From assembly GCA_003665825.1 (NCBI GenBank), contig QPFY01000012.1:744001-808000 (forward strand): DNA of 64,000 nucleotides, read 5' to 3'. The translations under genes were made by a program, and so were the position numbers. Origin of the DNA: Microbotryum silenes-acaulis. Lineage: Eukaryota; Basidiomycota; Microbotryomycetes; Microbotryales; Microbotryaceae. Numbering within the stretch: position 1 is the first letter of the stretch; each line of letters opens with the position of its first letter. This document shows, in pieces, positions 56,914 through 64,000 of this stretch. The notes under the pieces are model-generated. The model saw only the letters and a list, made by a program, of their open reading frames with translations, searched no databases and was not told the origin of the DNA.

Positions 56914-58951
56914 TCACATGGCACTCGATGTTTCCTTGTCATCGGTGACGAAATCCACCGAAGCCGCCGGCCAGCCTGATTTCTCCTGAGCCAAGACCGA
57001 GCGCGACGCGGCGACCATCGTCTTGTACAAGACCCCAGCAATGATGACAAGGTTTGCTATGGTCAAGGCAAGACTCGAATTAGTCGTCGACGGAAAGGTC
57101 TCCCAGCCCACTTCGATGGCGAGCCACAGGCCGACTCTGGGGCGCGGGAAGAAAGCAGGCCCTTCGTGAGCTGATGAGCAAAGGCTACTGAGAAGATCCT
57201 ATGGGGGCACGTGAGAGGACGCACCTTTGTACCAAGTTGAACTCAGTCTGCCATAGTAGAAAGACGATTTGATGCGCATACCAAGCGTAGAATTGGTAGT
57301 GCAACGAGCGAGCAAACACAATCCCGACCAGATTCGAGAGGAAGAGGATCTTGCAAACGCCTGAGAATCAAGGAGCACGGAGCTAGTTTGTCAGTGCTAC
57401 TCCTCGAGGATGTCATAAAAGTGCTCCTCCACTAGTCAGGTACTCACGTTCGGGCGTCGGCGCGAACGAGAGAGGCGCTTCGTTCGGTCGTTTGAGCCCT
57501 TGCCTCAGCAGCCTTACGGGTCCGCTTTCCTTCCAGCTCCAAGTCAGACCGCACACGATCAGAATAGCAGCATGCGATACCAGTAAGAGTTTGCTGAAGC
57601 CACGGCCTTCGAAGAGAGGCTGCCCAACCCAGCGCCAGTTGACGGTCCACTCCCACAGGAAATCGCGACCAAAGTTGAACGAGGTCGCGAAGTAATCAAT
57701 CGTCTTTGCTCGCGTGCCCAGGAACGGTACCGCAAGCAACATCTGGGTCGATCCGATGGCGAGGAGCTGCAGAAGCGTCTTATAAACACCGAGGGACGTG
57801 TAGAATAGATACAAGAGACCCGGAAGGTAGAGCAGGAAGTTCATCTTGATCGAGAGCGCGAGGCTGACAGCACCCAGGGCAAAGCACACATCAGCCGCGG
57901 ATTGACTGGGGACATCGGATGCGAGGTGGGGAAGCCAACTCACGAGAAAAGCAAAGTGCCCGTGGTCCAAATCTTGGGGCCACCATTCGGCCTCGTCCAC
58001 GCCAGGACGGCTGCGTAGAACAGTAGCATCGCCGGCGCCTCATTGAAGAGCCGGAGGGCGTAGATCGAGTGCAGTCGCTTTGAAAGACACAGCAGCACCA
58101 AAGCGTACGGCGGGACCTGTGTATATGAGATGAAACATAAGAAAACTCCAGTCAGTAGGGTGTGTCCATTTGGGTCAGTGTGCCTCTTCATGACCAGGTA
58201 GACGTACGCTGCCGCATCGTCGGAGAATCTCAAATACGAAACCGAGCGTGACGAGGTACAGCTGCGCAAACAGGCACTGGGCGGTTCTGATGTCGAGTCC
58301 CCCCCGTGTAATATAATGAATCCCCGAATAGATATACAGAAAGCCCGCGGGGTATCTGAGACGAGCAGCGTGCAAGTACCGGTCAGTCCCACTGCGAACT
58401 CTGATTCAACCCGATCAAATGAGGCGCGCGGGGGATTGACACCAGTGGGCCGGTATCCCCTTTGATGAGGGAGTACTGTCGCTCGCCGCCGATGAACAAG
58501 CTCGACTGTTGCATGTAGGTTGAGAAATCGATCTCGGTATCTGTGTGTAAACACGGAGCGAGTGGAACATCGCAGGCGATGATCGGTGAGCGATGGCTTA
58601 TGCCCAACGTGGAACTGAACCATTCAGGGGCAGGGGTACTTTGCCCGCCCGCCGCCAAAAACGGGCGTGCGCAGTGGACACGTGGATACCGAACGACGCC
58701 CAACTTGAAACCTCGGCAACAACCTGCCATCCCCGTCGCGCACAGCTGAGCACATCGTACGTACATGGAATGAATCGAATGATGAGGGCCAACAACGCGA
58801 CTTCGAACACGAACAGCAGGCCGGCGGCAAAACCAAAGTACCGCTGAGTGGTCAACACCTGCTGCAGTCCGCGCAGAGCCGACCAGTGGGCGATGACGGC
58901 CGCGCCGTCAGGCAGCTTGTCGGCCGAAGCTTGAGCGCCGCTGACGAACAT
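56914..58951 (-). CDS. ALG3: Dol-P-Man:Man5GlcNAc2-PP-Dol alpha-1,3-mannosyltransferase
   Basis: ER membrane enzyme adding the sixth mannose to the lipid-linked oligosaccharide for N-glycosylation. Exons (minus): 58951-58765, 58540-58441, 58355-58208, 58116-57944, 57863-57448, 57360-57225, 57187-56914; 477 residues in phase. Family blocks: [12 protein letters not shown] (acidic luminal loop), [20 protein letters not shown] (split over exons 2 and 3), [52 protein letters not shown] and [16 protein letters not shown]. About ten hydrophobic helices are present, as in ALG3. The start at 58951 ([12 protein letters not shown]) is preferred by length; an in-frame ATG at 59065 would add 38 residues. 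The intron before the last exon is only 37 nt (57224-57188) and is the least certain junction; the C-terminus [20 protein letters not shown] matches the family end. Confidence 0.92.
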
Positions 58952-60032
58952 CGGGGTCGAGCTCCGAGCTGGCCACAGTCCGCGACCTTGGGTGCCACGG
59001 GTGGTTGATATCGCTGCGGCCACTGCTTCCCATATCCGATTGGAGACGTCGAGATGAAGGAACATCTGTCAGAGGGTGTGGGCTCGAACAGCGCGTTCGG
59101 TCGAAGAGGAGTAGCGCGTAACGGGCTCGAACTACCTCGGTCATGAACAGGAGCAAACGCGCAGTCAAGTTCGCAAGTTTGGACGGGGGCTATTTTCGGC
59201 TGCGCTACGAATAGCGCGATTGGCTTTATGAACCGCGCGCGCGCTGAGCGCTGCAGCGCTCGAAGATAAGCGCGACGCGTCGATGTCGTATTATTTAGGT
59301 TGCTACCAAAGATAGTACCGCGTATAGCGACGTCCGCATTAGGCACTAGGATCCGCGAAAATCCCTATTTGGCGATTGGAGAGAGGGATGCTTAATCCCA
59401 GTCAGTGGTCAACACAATCCTGAACTCTGCAAGTGAGGGTCAATGCCCGGCTTCCTCTGAAGGCTTTGGATGGGACGTAGTTCATCCATAACCGATCGAT
59501 CGATCTGTAGTGACTTTACATAAAGTCCAAACTCCCTTTCCAAGAAACATGTTTTTGATCGAACATGTGAAATGTTATCAGGCTTGATACAAAAAGGAAG
59601 GAAACTCCCCACTCTGACGGGCTCTTTGACAGAGTCGACTTACGAGTGCTTCGCTCAACCTTCGCGCATCGACTCGGCTTTACCTAACCGAACGATCATC
59701 TCATCACTCGTGCGAGCCATCATCGACCAGGGTGCTGGCATTCTTCATCATAGTCCACCAATTCCATCCCTGAGACCCCGCACGTCGACGCGTCTCCGAG
59801 GCATTCTCGAGCCTTTGCTCCCTGCCCCTGCTCAGTCGTATCGGCTCTTCACAAGGCCACCCGATTGTCAGGACATATCGAGCATCTACGACTCCTCTTT
59901 GACCGGACATAGGACATCGGTAGTACCAAAGCCGAGTACACTTGCGCTTTGTCGCGTCGCAGCGCGTGGCCGTCCCCGGACCCATTTGCGACCCCGCCTC
60001 GCTACACTTTGGAGACGCATCCAGCCTTCACG
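58952..60032. other. Divergent intergenic region, ALG3 / CHY zinc-finger gene
   Basis: About 1.08 kb. Contains an open frame at 59572-60057 on the plus strand that overlaps the CHY start in a different frame and has no motif, so I treat it as promoter/5' UTR. Confidence 0.45.
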
Positions 60033-60729
60033 ATGTGTGCGTAGACTCCTTTCATAATAATGTACTATGAAAAGGGGCTTATGTGTTGCGGTGTGAACTC
60101 TCCAGGCAAGCACATCCTCAATGTCCAAGCCGCGATTCGAGCCCCGTGTTGTCGCCAATGGTTCGATGTCAGTCAAGACACGACTCAAACGCTCATGTGT
60201 GCTGTATAGTGATATGTTGTACTGATTGAGTCCATGTCGTAACCTGTCCTACCGCTGCAGTGCGCCGAATGCCATGCCGAAAAAGAGGACCACGACTTGA
60301 CCAAGACGACCGAGATGGCTTTCCTGTGCAAGAAGTGCAAAAAAGCGTTCAGAAAGGACATGACCAAGTTTGAAGAATCGGATGAATACTGCCCGCATTG
60401 CGACAACCATTTCGTGGGTTCCTCCGTCTAGCCGTTATACCGATGACCGGTGGCGCGGATATCACCTGAGCCTCACAATTTTATTCGAATCGGGTCTCTT
60501 TCTCAGGTCATCGACGCCAAGACACCGCAGCGTGTTATCGAGTTCGAAACAGAGGATTTGCGAGTCGATGCGAGGTCAGTCTCGAGGACTTCGCCAATCT
60601 TAATATGTCGGTTGGACAGCGGCTGACCATACCTCATACTTGCGCCGATCTCACAGAGGACTTCGAGATGAACGACAGCGCAACTTGCATACAAGAGACA
60701 TTGATGCATTCGTTGATCAGCTCGGGTGA
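60033..60729 (+). CDS. CHY zinc-finger protein
   Basis: Exons 60033-60036, 60106-60167, 60261-60413, 60507-60574, 60657-60729; 119 residues in phase. The joined N-terminus reads MCKHILNVQAAIRAPCCRQW then FDCAECHAEKEDHD, CKKCKKAFRKD and EYCPHCDNHF, giving the full Cys/His set of the CHY zinc-finger (three zinc ions in known members). The family includes the CHY part of Pirh2-type E3 ligases and the mitochondrial Hot13; this short stand-alone form with MCKHILN at the start is a conserved fungal and animal variant of unclear function. The tail VIDAKTPQRVIEFETED resembles the family end. The first coding exon is only ATGT: the start codon plus one base, with donor gtgcgt. An alternative start further upstream is not supported because the upstream frame differs. 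Confidence 0.88.
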
Positions 60730-62073
60730 ATAAACTCATCAAGGGCGGAACCTGCATGTAGAGTGTTCAACAACAACTTGTGACGGGACTTGTCAGAATC
60801 AGATCGCGTCTCTTTGCCCGCTTCCCTTCGCGAATAAAAGGTCGAGTTCATTTTTTCACAGCCGTCTTGCGAATAGCACTGCATGAATGCCCTCCAGCAA
60901 AACTTGAATTTTGGAATCACGTTCCTACACAGCTGGTCTGAAGACAGGAAGACATAACTGACGACCCGAAGACCGAATCTCGCTGAACGCTCGCTCCCGG
61001 CGTGCGCGAATGGCTTTTCGGGTGATAATCATCAACATCCAGGGAGATTCGTCGATTTTCTACCTCACATACTGCTCGGACTTTGCGCATATACCCTGGG
61101 GCCGGGTACGAACGAGAGCGTTGCCGCGTTCGGATCGCGACGCCGCGCCAATGCTGGGAAACGCCCGGTACGTGCGCGCCATCAGTTTCGTCGTGCCGCG
61201 TGGGATGCCGCGCGACATCCCTCGCCCTGTGACAGGGGCGGGTCTGACTGGCGTTCTGGGTACGCGACTTGTGCCCTTGAGCTGCGAGAAACTATCAAGT
61301 CGAGAATTTGATCTTGCTCACAGTGGAACCTTCTATCCCAGCCAAACGGGTGAGACCCAGTAATAGCCGATGTCAATGGGTGCGGACGAATGGGGATTGT
61401 AATCGTAAATGTAAGTCCTGGATGTCTTACTCGCTATGTCTCAGATCGCCAGTTTGAGACGGCGTCCTCGACACCGGCCCAGAGTCCAGACTGCAGCGAG
61501 TCAGCGACGTCGAGCCGGCGTACGCGTCCCTCCCTCGGTGACGGTCCCATGGGTTAGGTCTTTATCCGGGGCGGGGCGGCCGTTTCTTTGGTCTTATTAC
61601 CAGTAGAGCTACAGGTACCTTTGCAACGTCTTTCACCGATGTTCGTTTGTCGTCAGTTGCCACTTGGCCTCGGTTGGACCGGCCGCGGCGCGTCGAGCTG
61701 AAAATTACCTGATGGCGGACGCTGCTGAAATTTGAGCCAGGCTGACTGCTATAAGCAATCGAAGTACTACCGTTGCCTCGCTCGCCCGAGGCAGGATCCA
61801 CTTGGGCTTCTCACTTTGCTTTCCCGTCTCTAGCATCCCTGCGTTCCCTCAAACATCCGTCCCGAAGCACAGACAACGTGACCGATCGATCTCCCGAGGC
61901 CCATAGCGCGATCGGACACTCCGCTGTTCATAGAGCCCAGTCAGGGCGGGTCCAAGCGAGATCGCCCCTTTCGCCCACTGGCGCTGGTCTTGTCCGTCGT
62001 GACTGAGTCCGCGTGTGGGACAAGGTGGTAGTGCGCCATCGCAACGCACGCACCTCTTACAGATCTATTGAGC
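60730..62073. other. Intergenic, CHY gene to PKA gene
   Basis: 1.34 kb, tandem orientation; the PKA promoter and 5' UTR. An open frame at 61010-61363 has no motif. No RNA gene recognised. Confidence 0.45.
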
Positions 62074-64000
62074 ATGAAATCGACCATTCTTGCGCCGACT
62101 GAGTCGTCGAGTCACCTCACAATGATGCAGACCACGACGACTCGGCCTCACGCGACCAGCGGCAAGCGGGTCCGAGGCGAGTCGATCGAGCTCGCGGCGC
62201 GCAAGTCCAAGTCTCCGACCCGGTCCTCTGTGCCGCCGCCGCCGCCGTCTCGTGGTGCAGAGCTCGTGCCAGTGGCCGCCGCGTCGTCGTCGGCTTCGTC
62301 ATCGTGTAACTCGTCCACCAGTAACAACACGATTGACTCGGCCCTGGCGGCGGTGTCATCGCTGTCATCGGCCTCGTTCATACTGCAGGACCCGCATAGC
62401 GGCAACATCGACGTCGAGCTCAATAGCACCACGTTCAGCCCGTATCATCATGCGAATCCGAACACGGCTCCTCCGCATCAGGTCGCTTTGGGCATCAGCG
62501 CGCCACTTAGCAGCACGCTCGAGCTCGGCCCCGGCCCCGGCCCCGGCGCTGCGGATCTGTCCACGGCGACAGCTACGACGGGACTCGGCTTTTCGCCCAC
62601 CAATTCGACCAATCATCTCTACTTTCCACTCCAGCCTCAGCATCCACCTCAGCACCACCATCACATGTCACCCCAACTAACGGGCCTCCAGATCGGTTCA
62701 CCGCCATTAATTCCGAGCCCGACGCTCGTCGGTCAAGCCTTGCCGTCAGTCGCGGCTTCGGCGTTCCATCACCTGTCCCAGCAGAAGCAGGGCTCGCAAC
62801 AGGTGAGTTGTCTACAGGCCTCAACCTATACAGGAAAAAGTGTCATGAGTATCCCAACCTGTCGCGCGCCAAGCCTTTGAGAAGTTCTGGCCTCGCAAAC
62901 TAACGATTCTGCGTCACGGGCACTCAATACCTTGTGCATTCACAGCATGTATTATCGCCGCCATCGCAGCATATCTCCACGATTCCTTCACCGTCCGCCA
63001 TGTCGATGACGTCGTCGTTGAACTACACACCTGCCCTGTCCGCCGGAACCATATCGGCTTCGTCTTCCCAAGACGGCTTCCGGGTCGCCAGCCATTCACC
63101 GATTGGCATGGCCTACCCAACAACGCCACAAACGATGGCCGGACTCGGCATGCCTGGAGCGTTCTTCCAGAATTTACCTGGAGGGGCCACAACAATGCAC
63201 AAGCAGACTTCCTCGGGCAGCCATCGCATCTACATGAATCCCTCGTCTGCGGGCAGAGCCGCCTCGACTTTGTCGGCGCAAAACAGCCCGCGTCCTCCCT
63301 CAACGAACAGTCAATCACCCGCGTCGCTCTGGGGGCCCATGCCCGGCGCGATGCCTGTCGAGTCGAGTTTATTGGCATCGGGCAAGAACTGCACAGTCAT
63401 GTTGCCCACGCCGGTGCCGACGGTCGAGGCTACGCCGTCGAGGAAAGGGGAAGAGATCGGACTGGATTTGGGGGACTTTGACATGCTGGACACCCTAGGT
63501 GAGAAACGAGACGTGTGTGACTATTTTCCCTATTTGGGGTCCTGCTGTACTCATCTCCAAAGCACCATTGTCCCTGTCAGGAACCGGAACTTTTGGCCGT
63601 GTCATCCTCGCTCAATTGAGGCCGGCGCCGTGTCGACCGGCGCAGACCCAGCCGCATTACTTCGCGATGAAGGTGCTTGAGAAAGTCACGGTTGTCCGAT
63701 TACGTCAAATCGAGCACCTCAATTCCGAACGTGCGACGTTGGCCCAGGTCTCGCACCCGTTCATCGTCAACTTGTGAGTTCGGTTACGAAAAGGAAGCAA
63801 TCATTCATCTCCTTGCGCCGACGGCGACTCTCGCTGACGAGCAAGAGCCCTCTATCACCTCCTATAGGTTCTGCACCTTTCAGGACGAACAGAACCTGTA
63901 CCTTCTCCTTGAATACGTGCAAGGTGGTGAGCTGTTCTCGCATCTGCGGCGCGCGGGACGTTTTTCGGCCGACGTTGCACGATTCTACGCCGCCAATCTC
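62074..64000 (+). CDS. cAMP-dependent protein kinase catalytic subunit, 3'-truncated
   Basis: AGC-family Ser/Thr kinase, catalytic subunit of PKA, controlled by a cAMP-binding regulatory subunit. Exons 62074-62802, 62946-63498, 63581-63773, 63868->64000; the window ends inside the N-lobe/hinge. The first 425 residues are a long low-complexity extension (Ser, Pro, His, Gln). Then DFDMLDTLGTGTFGRV gives the glycine loop (about 428-433), FAMKVLEK the ATP-binding Lys (about 457), and ERATLAQVSHPFIVNLFCTF with LYLLLEYVQGGELFSHLRRA the hinge, all typical of PKA rather than other AGC kinases. The extension contains MSPQLTG (62665-62685). ATG 62074 is the first in frame; ATGs at about 62119 are alternative starts. 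The DFG, activation loop and C-terminal FxxF lie outside the window. Confidence 0.92.

Noticed and set aside
59572..60057. 161-codon plus-strand ORF upstream of the CHY gene
   Set aside because: Overlaps the CHY start in another frame and has no recognisable content; treated as promoter/5' UTR.
1..64000. CRISPR arrays, insertion sequences, prophage or operon structure
   Set aside because: The sequence is spliced eukaryotic nuclear DNA; none of these prokaryotic features is present.

Overview
The window is a gene-dense, GC-rich fungal nuclear segment. Nearly every gene is split by short introns (mostly about 60-190 nt, with gt(a/g)/gtcag donors, CTRAC-like branch sites and ag acceptors), and several coding exons are tiny (13, 13, 15, 20, 21 and 29-30 nt, plus a 4-nt first coding exon). 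The gene set (P-type plasma-membrane H+-ATPase, Ede1-like EH protein, Alg3, QCR10-type subunit, R3H-SUZ protein, PKA with a long N-terminal extension) together with the intron density points to a basidiomycete. A Pucciniomycotina / red-yeast-like lineage is my inference; no rRNA or other marker in the window proves it. I found no bacterial, viral, CRISPR, tRNA or rRNA feature that I can support.

Layout. 1-9,009 (+): 3' part of an ammonium transporter, a GAR formyltransferase (purine synthesis) and an Ede1/Eps15-like endocytic scaffold. 9,189-22,580 (-): a cytochrome b561-type membrane protein, a secreted aspartic protease, an R3H-SUZ RNA-binding protein and the MCM4 replicative helicase subunit. 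23,369-29,751 (+): a large BTB/POZ protein and an HSF-type transcription factor whose DNA-binding domain is spread over four exons. 29,752-36,004: a gene-poor stretch with two small uncharacterised genes. 36,005-39,099 (+): a MATH-BTB protein. 39,548-40,253 (-): a QCR10-like complex III subunit. 40,254-42,012: a repeat-rich segment with a pair of 33-nt inverted repeats. 42,013-43,042 (+): an AlkB-like dioxygenase. 44,326-58,951 (-): PMA1, an EDC4/Ge-1-like decapping scaffold and ALG3. 60,033-60,729 (+): a CHY zinc-finger protein. 62,074 to the right edge (+): the PKA catalytic subunit, cut off inside the kinase domain.

The genes do not form an operon or cluster. Most are single-copy housekeeping or signalling genes that happen to be neighbours: nutrient uptake and pH/energy (AMT, PMA1, QCR10, PKA), mRNA fate (R3H-SUZ, EDC4), replication (MCM4), endocytosis (Ede1), N-glycosylation (ALG3) and ubiquitin-adaptor-like BTB proteins (two). 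The most unusual things are in gene architecture. These are clusters of microexons, two GC-AG introns inside conserved domains, an intron containing about ten copies of a branch-site-like 8-mer, a BTB domain split by a long acidic insert, start codons placed at or across exon ends, and the inverted-repeat segment next to QCR10, whose first exon cannot be located. Exon boundaries were placed by hand from splice signals, phase and family conservation; no transcript data were available.
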